Assembly: GCA_004151065.3 (NCBI GenBank)
Contig: NWUY0300000165.1
Location: 40,203-60,687, forward strand
DNA from: Larix sibirica
Taxonomy: Eukaryota > Streptophyta > Pinopsida > Pinales > Pinaceae
DNA: 20,485 nt
Direction of reading: 5' to 3'
Numbering within the stretch: position 1 is the stretch's first letter; the number at the start of each line of letters is the position of its first letter. Below are positions 1 to 9,440 of the stretch, in pieces. Under the pieces are notes generated by a model. The model was not told the origin of the DNA. It made no database searches and saw nothing but the letters and a program-made list of their open reading frames with translations. Position numbers and translations under genes: made by a program.

Positions 1-168
1 TTATATTATATCCCTCTTCATATCGTTCTTGCACCTCTCGCAGTAGTGAAGTTCTTCAGCCGTCCATCTGCACGATCGATCTTGTGCCGTTGATATTTTC
101 CATGTTTAACTCCACAGTCTTCCGCAGTCTTCCTCCTTCAGAAAGATGCCTCCTCGCACCTTTAACCC

Positions 169-404
169 GTGAAGCCAATGCTGATCGTCGATTTCAATCT
201 TATCCGCATCTCAACCATCCAAAGGCGCGGTCTCCACCAAACTTCGCTAATTTGGAAAATGTTGTTTGTTCGTGCATGTTGTATTTGTGAAGCTAATGAC
301 CGTCGTTGATGCCTTTCTCCACCAGATCTGCACCATCGTAATATGTGGAGGCTACAGCCAATTTGCAGATTTGGAAAGTTCATTTCTCCGCGCACTTCTA
401 ATCG
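169..404. repeat. diverged 118-bp direct tandem duplication
   Basis: Two adjacent segments (169-286 and 287-404) start with the near-identical words GTGAAGCCAATG and GTGAAGCTAATG. They continue with matching blocks: a CGTCG-TGAT word, CTGCACCATC / CTCAACCATC, and AATTTGGAAAATGTT / GATTTGGAAAGTTCAT. A possible third, weaker copy begins near 405. The surrounding 590 bp is richer in GC than the rest of the window. Because 118 is not a multiple of three, the duplication would break any reading frame, which argues against the 122-codon minus-strand open frame (162-530) being a gene. The parent element was not identified. Confidence 0.5.
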
Positions 405-589
405 GCGAACCACTTGATAACCGTGGATCTGTTTCATCCCAAGATATGACGGTTGATTTTGCCCACCATTTAACACCTTTCCGCTCATAACCATAACTAA
501 GCATTTTACCTTTGTGAAACTTGCTTGCAATCGTAGATCTTCATCTCATTTACAAAATCAATACTTAAGACTTTTACGAGCTTAACCCC

Positions 590-1530
590 TTCCAAATGCT
601 TATCCCAAAAAAAGTGCTAACACTACCGACACCTAATTCTAGAGCCACTACATTAACAAAGGGTCATTAGCACATTGGGGTGTAGACCAGCCGACAAGCC
701 CATGATATGATAAGACACTTTGCAAAGGAGGTCACTAGTTCAAACCTTGGATAACTTGTACTCCATTGTGGCGAGCTCGGTGAATTCACCTAGGGGTATA
801 GTGGTTGTGGAAGGAATCAACCTGTATTACATGAGTATGAGACCACCCCAATTGTTGATTCCCCTAATAAAAAAAAATTCTAAAGCCTGGTTTCCCAGTG
901 ATAAATTAAGGATGCTTGACTATGTCAACGAGAAATTCAAATTTAGTAAAAATGGCCAATTGGGTACTTAACTAAGTGCAATAATTCCGATTTCTGCATC
1001 AATATCTGTCATAAAATCAACTTATATACAAGCATTTATAGTGTAAGGAACCTAAAAGTAAGTATAAATGCTTTCACGGTCAAAAGTTACAAATCCCTAT
1101 TGTCTGTGGCATCTTTTTATGGAATTTGAATTTCCAAAGACATGAAGAGGGCAACATCGCAAGTGGGCAAGCAAGAAGAATTACGATTCCAGATCGTCCA
1201 ACTATATGCAGTATATGCTATCTGAATTGGAACACAAATAGATTTTTTTTCATACATTTGAAGTCGTGATATATGGATATTATTTCAAGCAGTTATATTT
1301 TTCTATTCTAGGTATTATCACATAGTTAAAGGAAATTGAAATATTGCTAATCGTATGGATATTAAGAGCATCATTGTCCAGGAAAAGGATTTATTGAAAT
1401 ATCCTTCCAGGCTATGAGGATCTATTTTCATGACCCAAAATTCAATATTTTGCTAGTGTTTCTAACTTACACCACGGGGAATGCGGTGTGAAGAAGGTTT
1501 TCTAGAATCATAGTTTAGTTGATACAGGAC
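590..1530. other. non-coding stretch with a short unidentified open frame
   Basis: No gene is recognised here. An 83-codon plus-strand open frame (720-971) is present, but its product matches no family I know and has no recognisable motif. At 728-747 the sequence GAGGTCACTAGTTCAAACCT resembles an RNA polymerase III box B as found in tRNA genes and tRNA-derived SINEs. I see no convincing box A at the expected distance upstream and no tRNA cloverleaf, so no RNA gene is called. Confidence 0.3.
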
Positions 1531-1535
1531 AGAGA

Positions 1536-1612
1536 CAATCTGAGTAACATGGGACAGGATTTAAATGACAACGGATGCAACCTGAGTAATGTTGGACAGG
1601 ATTTAAATGACA
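1536..1612 (+). repeat. 42-bp imperfect tandem repeat (14 codons)
   Basis: The word CAATCTGAGTAACATGGGAC, continuing into AGGATTTAAATGACA, starts at 1536. It recurs with a few changes at 1578, a period of 42 bp. The period is a multiple of three, and in one plus frame both copies read as N-L-S-N-(M/V)-G-Q-D-L-N-D, so an old coding repeat is possible. No surrounding open frame of useful length supports a gene. Confidence 0.7.
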
Positions 1613-1684
1613 TTGAAAGCATTTTCATGTTTTAACCATCGTTGAGAGCATAGGGATATTTACCAACTTTGTTTGTGGTACACT

Positions 1685-1741
1685 TAACTTGTGGCTTATG
1701 GGCGTTTATTAGCCACAAGTTATGTGGTTAGCCACAAGTTA
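1685..1741. repeat. 12-bp hairpin arms with an extra direct copy
   Basis: TAACTTGTGGCT at 1685-1696 is the exact reverse complement of AGCCACAAGTTA at 1711-1722, leaving a 14-nt loop. A second exact copy of AGCCACAAGTTA follows at 1730-1741. The left arm could therefore pair with either right copy. No terminator role is implied; this is a short palindromic cluster in apparently non-coding plant DNA. Confidence 0.75.
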
Positions 1742-1749
1742 TCTAGTTG

Positions 1750-2810
1750 TTCTTTGTAACTTTTGACCATTTCTAAACAATATTAGAACATTGAAATTCA
1801 ATTCAATGAGGCTTTGAGGAGAAGCAAAATTGCAATTTCCTTATGATAGTCAATGATTCCTTGAAAATAATAGAACCACCACTGTGTGATGAATTACATG
1901 CCAAGAGGAAAAAATATATGGCTTTCATATTAAAAAATATTGAATAAAAAGAGCCAAATTGGTCCAAGAGCCTGAAAACAAAGGTGGGATTATTGAGACC
2001 ATCCAAGTTGCTATAGTCTATCCATTACAGATATAGTAACTCCCCTACAAAGTCCACATGACCCATTCGAAGTCCTAGTTAGAACCAAAGGAAAAGAAGC
2101 ATTTGATGAATCTGTTGTCACCCACATTCATTCCTCGCTCATCAATACCAAACTTGCTGATGAATGGCGACACGGGAGGAGATGATATTTTTCAACAAAT
2201 CCAGCATGGTCATTTATCCGAGCCATCATAGTTATGCAAAACTTGTTGGCCAGTGTTTTCTCCCAAGCCCTCTCGTCAACAACTGGAGGACATGTAGGTG
2301 GTGCAACATCAAAATCTAGAGGACATGTAGATTACTAGCGGACTACTAACACAGGAGAGAGTGAATAGTCAGAATACTTTTTTGGTCTCGCTTTCCATGA
2401 TCGGGTTACTGCTTTTCAATTAATGCTTTCTTTTCGTGATTGGAAAGCTTCCTATAAAAAAGGAATAGAACAAAGATACTTCCTCTGTCGATATGATGCC
2501 AAATAAGGCCTCCAATTTGACAATTAGTCGAAAAGCAAAGATAAATTTAAAACTTGGTATAAAATGCGTTGAAGACTAAGTACAAATTAATATATTTTTC
2601 CAAAGGGATTTCAAGCATCCCAGCCACACTCGAGAGGGACTAATAAGTAAAGTGAAGAGTTTGTTATACTCATAATGAGAATGACTTTGTTCTATGTCAT
2701 ATTCAAGCCAACCATACATGGTATGAAAGAGAAAACATGAAATGCATTTATATCAATAAGGAATCCAACATTTTCATGTGACATGTATTAAAATTCAATA
2801 ATAATAATAA
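1750..2810. other. non-coding or heavily decayed DNA
   Basis: No gene is recognised. Around 2080-2190 one plus frame stays open for about 35 codons and a second frame stays open for the following 50 or so codons (to about 2335). This could be the trace of a frameshifted coding region, but no motif allows a family call. A 67-codon minus-strand open frame at 1803-2006 has AT-driven, hydrophobic composition and is not treated as real. Confidence 0.3.
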
Positions 2811-2817
2811 GGCAAAC

Positions 2818-2835
2818 ATATATATATATATATAT
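2818..2835. repeat. (AT)n microsatellite
   Basis: About nine AT dinucleotides in an uninterrupted run inside an AT-rich non-coding stretch. Confidence 0.85.
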
Positions 2836-3093
2836 CATTCCAAATGCAATGATTTATGTATAAGCATCAACACACGATATTATATGAGAATGAAATAAAA
2901 AAACAATGAGAATCGAAGATTATAAAAATGGATAAATATAAAGTCAAATGGATAAATATATGGAATTGCTATTCACTAAACCTTTAAAAAATGGAGTGTG
3001 TCTCCTAAGGGTTGAGATTTAGAATAATGGTTTGACTTTCTTAAATTTTGTATTCCTATGAACAACCATGAATTTGTTCAATTTTCTTTTGCG

Positions 3094-3211
3094 ATGGAAT
3101 CTTTGGAGCCGACCTATGCAATTATCCATTCCTTTAATTTCATTAAATAATTATGGAATCTTTGGAGCCGACCTATACAATTATCTATTCCTTTAATTTG
3201 ATTAAATAATT
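3094..3211. repeat. 59-bp tandem duplication
   Basis: The segment beginning ATGGAATCTTTGGAGCCGAC at 3094-3152 is repeated head to tail at 3153-3211 with only three substitutions that I count (G/A, C/T and C/G). The high identity makes this one of the younger duplications in the window. It is not a coding repeat: 59 is not a multiple of three and no open frame spans it. Confidence 0.9.
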
Positions 3212-4325
3212 ATGAGTATATGTGAGGATATTCTCATCAAAATAGTGCAAATTAAATAGTTATTGTTAGTCGTTGGGACTATGATTATAGTTAGTTGGGT
3301 TATGATCTATTACTATTTTTTAAAGTTGTTACAATTATTTCATTTTCATGGTTTATAATTTCAGTATAAGATTGAATAGTCGAATTTGAATATTACAATT
3401 TTATAATATTAAAAATTTAAGTATTATATTTATTTTTATTTTTTTAAATATATAAAATTAAAAAATTAAAATTTTATAATAAAAAACCATTTCCAGAGAG
3501 ACCTAAAAAATATTTTCATAGTTTAAAATTCATAGTTTCCTGACCTAAACAAAATTGTGTAAGTAATAACATATATAATATTCAAAGCAAAGTGTTATTT
3601 TCTATGGAGAAAAAAATTGGTTATATCTTATTAAAAAAAACCGTCTTCTGCCCACGTTTTGAGAAGTTGAGGTACTAGTGATATTAACACTTTTAGATGA
3701 CTCCTTTTAAATAGTGCTAAAATAATTTGGATTTACTTAAATTTAGTTAATTAATGATTGTTAAGTTTCTTCCTAGTTGACATGGGCACATATTTCTATA
3801 TATGGGATACACATTGAAAATTTTCATTAGAAAGCTCCATGCAAAATAAAATCAAATTCGTAGACGTATGAAATTGTTATTCCCAAAAAGAAAAACTCTA
3901 AAACATTGGTGTGTCTCTTGATCCCCGACCGTAAGAATATTTCTTCGACTTTATAACGTTGGAAATAATCCATTCTCATCATATTACGGAATACTTTCAT
4001 TGAAATATGTACTTGTCCATGTTATTATTCCTCAAGGATAAAGGAGTTATGCTTGCCCAACATTTTATTTTATTATTATATTCGAAAGGTATTTCATATC
4101 GAAAGGTATTTCATATCTAATATGATAGAGATGTTGTAGTATATATATTAACATTTACATTATCATTTTATTATTTTATTAGAAAGAATAGATATGTAAT
4201 ATGATAGACATGTTGTTATACACATAATTAATATTTATGTAAATATGTTGATTTAAAAAAAATCTTATAACAAATAATAATAACAATATTTATATATTTA
4301 TTTTGGGGCGACAAGTGTAGGGATT
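3212..4325. other. AT-rich non-coding DNA
   Basis: No gene or RNA is seen. The sequence is dominated by A/T runs. It contains a pair of related ~42-bp segments (starting near 4118 and 4197, both beginning TAATATGATAGA) and a 17-bp tandem repeat listed separately. Confidence 0.6.
4083..4116. repeat. 17-bp perfect tandem duplication
   Basis: CGAAAGGTATTTCATAT at 4083-4099 is followed immediately by an identical copy at 4100-4116. Confidence 0.9.
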
Positions 4326-4338
4326 GCTTTATGACTTT

Positions 4339-4724
4339 GATGGAAAATAACAAATGAAGTGTTCTTTGAGTTTAGGCATCACGACAATAATGAAGTTAAA
4401 AATAATGAAGTTCAAATGTATGATTTATTTCGAGGAACAAAAATTGTGAAGGGTCTTTGTTTACAGTGGGTTACATTTTTTTGTGATTAACTTCTTGTCA
4501 TAAAGCAGGTAAGGAGAATATTAGTAAAGTATAGGACTATAGAAGGTACGATCTTTGATATAATTGCCTAGAATCTTGAAGGCCTTAAGGATGTGAATTT
4601 TATTCATATAAGACGCCATAAGAGCCTTATTGTTGGCCAAGTTGCCAATGAAGCAATTAAATTAGATAAAGAAGTTTTTGTGCAAAAATATGAAGGACCT
4701 CTAGATCAAAGAAGGCTTCCTTAG
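4339..4724 (+). pseudogene. degenerate RNase H (RVT_3-like) domain, parental copy
   Basis: RNase H cuts the RNA strand of RNA-DNA hybrids; in plants this fold is common in retroelements and in stand-alone RVT_3 proteins. Read in pieces, the region has the family's motifs in order: an F-D-G near 4336-4344 (site of the first catalytic Asp); then, after a frameshift, an N-N-E-V stretch near 4400 where the family has the second acidic residue (TNN-E); then C-D-x-L-L-V-I-K-Q-V at about 4480-4510, which fits the D-S-L-L-V-I block around the third; then F-I-H-I-R-R-H with V-A-N-E-A at about 4598-4660, where the family has R-x-x-N-x-x-A-D-x-L-A-N. The Asp of that last motif reads Gly-Gln here. In-frame stops occur in the D-S block and at 4569-4571; a final stop is at 4722-4724. 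This is the only copy with the N-terminal half. It could come from a retrotransposon or a stand-alone RVT_3 gene. Confidence 0.72.
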
Positions 4725-4740
4725 GATATATGTTAATTAA

Positions 4741-5066
4741 GAATGAGTATTAACTTAAAAAATATGGTTATATTTTTTTGGGAGGCATGCTTGGCACATG
4801 CTCCAATTAGCAGATTGGCTTGCTTCATAGCGAGGCCATGTCACATTTATCTCGAGCGATTGAGACTTTCCTTTCCATGTCCTCCCCATTTCATCTATTT
4901 GCACAAAAGTTGTGTAATATGACATTTAGTTTGGGCTCTTGTAATGCTGTTGGGATTTCTTTGGATGGTTTGAGTTGGGATGTTGATGCTCCAAGGGAAG
5001 TTGTTAGGGCTCCAGTCGACTTAAAAGTGTTTCGCTGGAACCTCCATGTTGCAGAGAGAGGGTAAT
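4741..5066 (+). pseudogene. unidentified open segment, unit 1 copy
   Basis: Directly after the RNase H remnant is an open stretch (clearest from 4820 to 5065, 81 codons) whose product I cannot assign. It has no signal peptide or metal-binding cluster. Recognisable landmarks shared by the three copies are L-H-S-E-A-M near its start, L-C-N-M-(T/A)-F-S-L-G-S-C-N-A in the middle and W-D-V-D-A-P-R-E-V-V near the end. The copies keep the same frame through most of this stretch, more conserved than expected for pure AT-rich spacer. Its end, AGAG followed by GTAATAT, resembles a plant 5' splice site, with a possible TTGCAG acceptor near 5165; this is inference only. Confidence 0.4.
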
Positions 5067-5129
5067 ATTTTGGTCTTGTGCTCTTAATGTTTGGATTCTA
5101 TATGAATTTAGGGTAATAGTGTTAGGAAT

Positions 5130-5640
5130 TTGATTTTATATAAGCTAGAGGCTTTGAGCTTGCAGTTTTTGCTTTCCTCCTTGTTAGTATTCTTGTTGTG
5201 GGAAACTTTGTGGTTCTTGGGTCTAGGAAATTCTATTCTACTTCTCTGTGGATAGGTGAAGATATGAAAAATCCATTGAATAAGGACATAGCTAAGGGGG
5301 AAGCCCTCAATGAAATAAGGGACATTAAGAGAATGATTTGAAGGCTCAATTATCAAATGGATGGCATGAGGCAACCAATGATCATATCAACTCACCTATG
5401 GAGGAATAAGAATCTAGACAAGATGAGCTATAGTCAAATGTCAAGGAGCAGGGGGTTAAAATGGAACAACTAACCAATGGATCTGAGACGCACTTTAATA
5501 TGATCTTTGGGTTTTTCTAAAGGAACTAAATCCTAGGTTGGACAATGCGTGGTTTGGAGGAAATGGAAGAGTAGATAATAGAATAGAATTCCATTGAGAA
5601 AATTGAAGGGTTAAGTTAACATGGACATGCTTAGAAGGAG
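5130..5640 (+). pseudogene. coiled-coil-like coding remnant, unit 1 copy
   Basis: A frame that changes phase several times carries a short hydrophobic stretch (about 5160-5220), then charged segments such as L-N-E-I-R-D-I-K-R-M-I and, further on, G-V-K-M-E-Q-L-T-N-G and F-S-K-G-T-K-S. Spacing of hydrophobic residues and the high Glu/Lys content suggest a coiled coil. TGA after K-R-M-I, TAA and TAG stops downstream are shared by the other units. No family was recognised. It may be the C-terminal part of the retroelement or gene that supplied the RNase H, or an unrelated neighbour. Confidence 0.35.
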
Positions 5641-6358
5641 TAGTTGATGGATGCGGGGCCATAGTGGAATTACCTTTTCTTAGATTTGATTAGATTTATG
5701 TTCTTTACCTAGACTGTTATTTTAGGAAATTTTATTAGACAATAAAGTTTTACGACATTTTTGAACAAACTGTACTCAACCTAGAATATATAAGTTGATG
5801 GAGCTTTTGAAGGATCTACTTTTCTAACAACATAATTTTTCTATTTGGAATCTTATTGTATAGTTGTAGTTGTTAAGGATTTCCTTAGTCATTATATAAT
5901 ATAATATATTTACTCATTCTTTTAAAAATAATAAATAATAGCAACAATACTATATTATTATTGCAATCGATATTTTGGAGAATTTTGATAATAATTCCTA
6001 TCACATAAAATTTAAAACTGAAGAAAAAAACCCAATACTATATGTTAGTCGAATATGTATTCAAACTAACATAAAATATATCTACATATGAAAGAAGATT
6101 TTGTTTACACGCTTAATATAAAAATTGCTATATATAAAAATAAAAAAGAAACATCAAATTTAAATAGAAATATAGAATTTATATAAATATAATGTTAAGG
6201 TACAAATAAATATATTTTCACAATAATCAAAACTATATTTTTGTATATTCATGTATACACAATTTTTGAGTTATGAGTTTTGTTGAGTTTACTAAAACTA
6301 CAATTAATTTAAATTATCAATAAAATTATAATTTTTTATATAATTTATTTTTATTTAA
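5640..6358. other. AT-rich tail of unit 1
   Basis: No gene is seen. It contains two copies of CAATACTATA at 5945 and 6033, 88 bp apart. In unit 3 the segment between these two words is missing, consistent with slippage or recombination at the short repeat. Confidence 0.7.
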
Positions 6359-6371
6359 AAATAAAAGTTGT

Positions 6372-6648
6372 GAAGGGTCTCCTTTTATAGTGGGTTACAA
6401 TTTTTTGTGACTCACTTCTTGTCATAAAGCAGGTAAGGATAATATTAGTAAAGTATAGGACTATACAAGGTATGATCTTTGATCAAATTGCCTAGAATCT
6501 TCAAGGTCTTAAGTATGTGAATTTTATTCATATAAGGCATCATAAGAGCTTTGTTGTTGACCAAGTTGCCAATGAAGCAATTAAACTAGATAAATGAGTT
6601 TTGGTGAAAACACACGAAGGCCCTCTAGGTCAAAGAAGGCTTCCCTAG
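6372..6648 (+). pseudogene. RNase H C-terminal fragment, unit 2 copy
   Basis: It starts within the domain, so the first catalytic Asp and the Glu-bearing helix are absent. The D-S-L-L-V-I-K-Q-V block (about 6408-6436) is preserved, including the Asp. The closing motif reads F-I-H-I-R-H-H ... V-D-Q-V-A-N-E-A (about 6520-6580), with the Asp that unit 1 lacks. A TAG at 6493-6495 is shared with the other units, and a TGA follows the L-D-K motif. It cannot encode a functional RNase H because half the fold is missing. Confidence 0.75.
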
Positions 6649-6666
6649 GATCTATGTTAATTAGGA

Positions 6667-6960
6667 ATGAGTATTAACTTAGAAAATATGTTTTTTTTTT
6701 TTGGAGGCATGCTTGGCACATGCTCCAATTGGCGGATTAGCTTAATTCATAGTGAGGCCATGCCACATTTATCTCGAGCGTGTGAGACTTTCCTTTCCAT
6801 GTCGTCCCCATTTCATCTATTTCCAGAAAAGTTGTGTAATATGACATTTAGTTTGGGATCTTGTAATGCTAGTGGGATTTCTTTTGATGGTCTTAGTTGG
6901 GATGTTGATGCTCCAAGGGAAGTTGTTAGTGCTCCATCCGTCTTAAAAGAGTTTTGCTAG
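6667..6960 (+). pseudogene. unidentified open segment, unit 2 copy
   Basis: A 97-codon open frame from ATG at 6667 to TAG at 6958-6960, the second-longest intact version of this segment in the triplication. The run of T at 6689-6700 encodes several Phe residues and differs in length between units, so the start region is shaped by slippage rather than by selection. The W-D-V-D-A-P-R-E-V-V landmark is present, and the frame then ends by a substitution in the following C-W motif. No known domain is seen. Confidence 0.4.
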
Positions 6961-7039
6961 AACCTCCATGTTGCAGAGAGAGGTAATATTTTGGTCTTTT
7001 TCTCTTAGTGTTTGGATTATCTATGAATTTAAGGTAATA

Positions 7040-7570
7040 GTGTTAGGAATTTGATTTTATATAAGCTAGAGGCTTTGAGCTTGTAGATTTTGCATTCCTC
7101 CTTTGTTAGTATTCTTGTTCTGGGAAATTTTGTGGTTCTTGGGTCTAGGAAATTCTATTCTACTTCTCTGTGGATAGGTGAAGATATGAACAATCCATTA
7201 AATAAGGACACAGCTGAGGGGGGAATCCCTCAATGAAATAAGGGACATTAAGAGAATGATTTGAAGGATCGGTTCTCAAATGGATGGCATGAGGAAACCC
7301 AATGATCATATCAACTCACATATGGAGGAATAAGATTCTAGACAATATGAGCTATAGTCCAAGGTCAAGGAGTATGGGTTAAAATGGAACAACTAATCAA
7401 TGGATCTGAGATGCACTTTAATATGATATTGGGTTTTGCTAAAGGAACTAAATCCTAGGTTGGACAGTGTGTGGGTTTGGAGGAAATGGAAGAGGAGATA
7501 ATAGAATAGATTGCCATTGAGAAAATTGAAGGGTTAAGTTAACACACACATGCTTAGAAGGAGTAGTTGA
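7040..7570 (+). pseudogene. coiled-coil-like coding remnant, unit 2 copy
   Basis: Same charged and heptad-like segment as in unit 1, with its own frameshifts: an extra G in the GGGGGGAATCCC stretch near 7220, and single-base changes near 7300 and 7430. The shared TGA near 7261 and the TAA and TAG stops downstream are present. No identifiable family. Confidence 0.35.
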
Positions 7571-8272
7571 TGGATGAGGGCCACATTGGTATTACCTTTT
7601 CTTAGATTCTCTTAGATTTATGTTCTTTACCTAAACTGTTATTTTAGGAAATTTTATTAGACAATACAGTTTTAGGACTTTTTTAACATATTGTACTCAA
7701 CCTAGAATACATAAGTTGATGGATCTTTTGAAGATTATACTTTTCTAGCAACATAATTTTTCTATTTGGAATCTTATTGTATACTTCTAGTTGTTAAGGA
7801 TTTCCTTAGTCATTGCACAATATAATATCTTTACTCATTCCTTTTAAAAAAATAAATAATAACAACAATACTATACTATTATTGCAATCGATATTTTGGA
7901 AAATTTTGATAACAATTCCTATCAAATAAAATTTAAAACTGATGAAAAAAAATACAATATGTTAGTCAAATACGTATTCAAACTAAAATAAAAATATATC
8001 TACATATGAAAGAATATTTTGTTTACATGCTTAATATAAAAATCGCTATATATAAAAATAAAAAAAGAAACGTCAAATTTAAATATAAATATAGTATTTA
8101 CATAAATATAATGTTAAGGTGCAAATAAATATATCTTCACAATAATTGAAACTATATTTTTGTATATTCATGTCTACACAAGTTTTGAGTTATGAGTTTT
8201 GTTGAGTTTACTAAAACTACAATTAATTTAAATTATCAATAAAATTATAATTTTGTATATAATTTATTTTGG

Positions 8273-8544
8273 GTCTCCATTTAGAGTGGGTTACAATTGT
8301 TTGTGACTCACTTCTTGTCATAAAGCAGGTAAGGAGAATATTAGTAAAGTATAGGACTATACAAGGTACGATCTCTGATCAAATTGCCTAGAATCTTCAA
8401 GGACTTAAGAATGTGAATTTTATTCATATAAGGCATCATAAGAGCTTTGTTGTTGACCAAGTTGCCAATGAAGCAATTAAACTAGATAAAGGAATTTTGG
8501 TGAAAAAATATGAAGGGACTCTAGGTCAAAGAAGGCTTCCCTAG
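8273..8544 (+). pseudogene. RNase H C-terminal fragment, unit 3 copy
   Basis: Carries D-S-L-L-V-I-K-Q-V (about 8305-8335) and F-I-H-I-R-H-H ... V-D-Q-V-A-N-E-A (about 8418-8480). The shared TAG is at 8389-8391 and the terminal TAG at 8542-8544. The last stretch from 8392 to 8541 is open for 50 codons. The N-terminal half of the fold is absent, as in unit 2. Confidence 0.75.
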
Positions 8545-8562
8545 GATCTATGTTAATTAAGA

Positions 8563-8877
8563 ATGAGTATTAACTTAAAAAATATGGTTAAATTTTTTTG
8601 GCGGATTAGCTTGCTTCATAGTGAGGCCATGTCACATTTATCTCGAGTGAGTGAGACTTTCTTTTCCATGTCCTCCCGATTTCATCTATTTTCACAAAAG
8701 TTGTGTAATATGGCATTTAGTTTGGGCTCTTGTAATGCTGGTGGGATTTCTTTGGATGCTATGAGTTGGGATGTTGATGCTCCAAGGGAAGTTGTTAGTG
8801 CTCCAGCCAACTTAAAAGTGTTTCGCTGGAACCTCCATGTTGCAGAGAGAGGTAATATTTTGGTCTTGTGCTCTTAG
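8563..8877 (+). pseudogene. unidentified open segment, unit 3 copy (104 codons)
   Basis: The longest open version of this segment, ATG at 8563 to TAG at 8875-8877. Compared with unit 2, a 27-bp (nine-codon) deletion keeps the frame. The W-D-V-D-A-P-R-E-V-V landmark is followed by L-K-V-F-R-W-N-L-H-V-A-E-R-G, as in unit 1. No signal peptide, membrane segment or catalytic motif is evident. Conservation of frame across three copies is the only hint of former coding function. Confidence 0.42.
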
Positions 8878-8919
8878 TGTTTGGATTATCTATGAATTTA
8901 GGGTAATAGTGTTAGGAAT

Positions 8920-9440
8920 TTGATTTTATATAAGATAAAGGCTTTGAGCTTGCAGATTTTTCTTTCCTCCTTTGTTAGTATTCTTGGTGTGGGAAACTTT
9001 GTGGTTCTTGGGTCTAGGAAATTCTATTATACTTCTCTATGGATAGGTGAAGATATGGACAATCCATTGAATAAGGACATAGCTAAGGGGGAATCCCTCA
9101 ATGAAATAATTGACATTAAGAGAATGATTTGAAGGCTCATTTATCAAATAGATGGCATGAGGCAACCCAATGATCATATCAACTCACCTATGTAGGAATA
9201 AGAATCTAGACAAGATGAGCTATAGTCCAATGTCAAGGAGTAGGGGGTTAAAATGGAACAACTAACCAATGGATATGAGATGCAGTTTAATATGATCTTG
9301 GGTTTTTCTAAAGGAACTAAATCCTAGGTTGGACAATGTGTGGGTTTGGAGGAAATGGAAGAGGAGATAATATAATAGAATTCCATTGAGAAAATTGAAG
9401 GGTTAAGTTAACATGGACATGCTTAGAAGGAGTGGTTGAT
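8920..9440 (+). pseudogene. coiled-coil-like coding remnant, unit 3 copy
   Basis: Best-preserved copy: an open frame of 70 codons (8920-9132) begins with a hydrophobic stretch of about 20 residues that could span a membrane. It continues with the charged D-I-A-K-G-E-S-L-N-E-I segment and stops at the shared TGA. The same frame continues past that stop with few interruptions to about 9440, including M-E-Q-L-T-N-G and G-L-E-E-M-E-E-E-I-I, a composition typical of a coiled coil. No family was recognised. Confidence 0.4.

Larger units (their letters stand above)
4438..6358 (+). repeat. tandem module unit 1 (~1.92 kb)
   Basis: This is the first of three head-to-tail copies. The landmark TAAAGCAGGTAAGGA lies at 4501, 6425 and 8321, giving periods of 1924 and 1896 bp. 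Unit 1 begins inside the RNase H domain, at AAAATTGTGAAGGGTCT, and ends in an AT-rich tail at about 6299-6358. Similarity runs over the whole unit, coding-like and AT-rich parts alike, so this is duplication of a DNA segment rather than of a gene alone. Copies differ by scattered substitutions and small indels, which argues against an assembly artefact. No terminal inverted repeats or target-site duplications were seen at the unit edges. Confidence 0.93.
6359..8272 (+). repeat. tandem module unit 2 (~1.9 kb)
   Basis: Second head-to-tail copy. The junction with unit 1 reads from TTTATTTAAAAATAAAAG into TTGTGAAGGGTCT, directly joining the AT-rich tail to the middle of the RNase H domain. The unit carries all parts of unit 1 except the RNase H N-terminus. 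It keeps the D-S-L-L-V-I motif intact where unit 1 has a stop. Confidence 0.93.

Noticed and set aside
162-530. 122-codon minus-strand open frame
   Set aside because: It spans a 118-bp duplication that is not a multiple of three, has no recognisable motif, and lies in the only GC-richer stretch, where long chance frames are likelier.
1685-1722. Hairpin as a transcription terminator
   Set aside because: No gene ends there, and intrinsic hairpin terminators are not expected in plant nuclear DNA.
5108-5374. 88-codon minus-strand open frame in unit 1
   Set aside because: It is antisense to the coiled-coil-like segment and is not kept open at the corresponding places in units 2 and 3.
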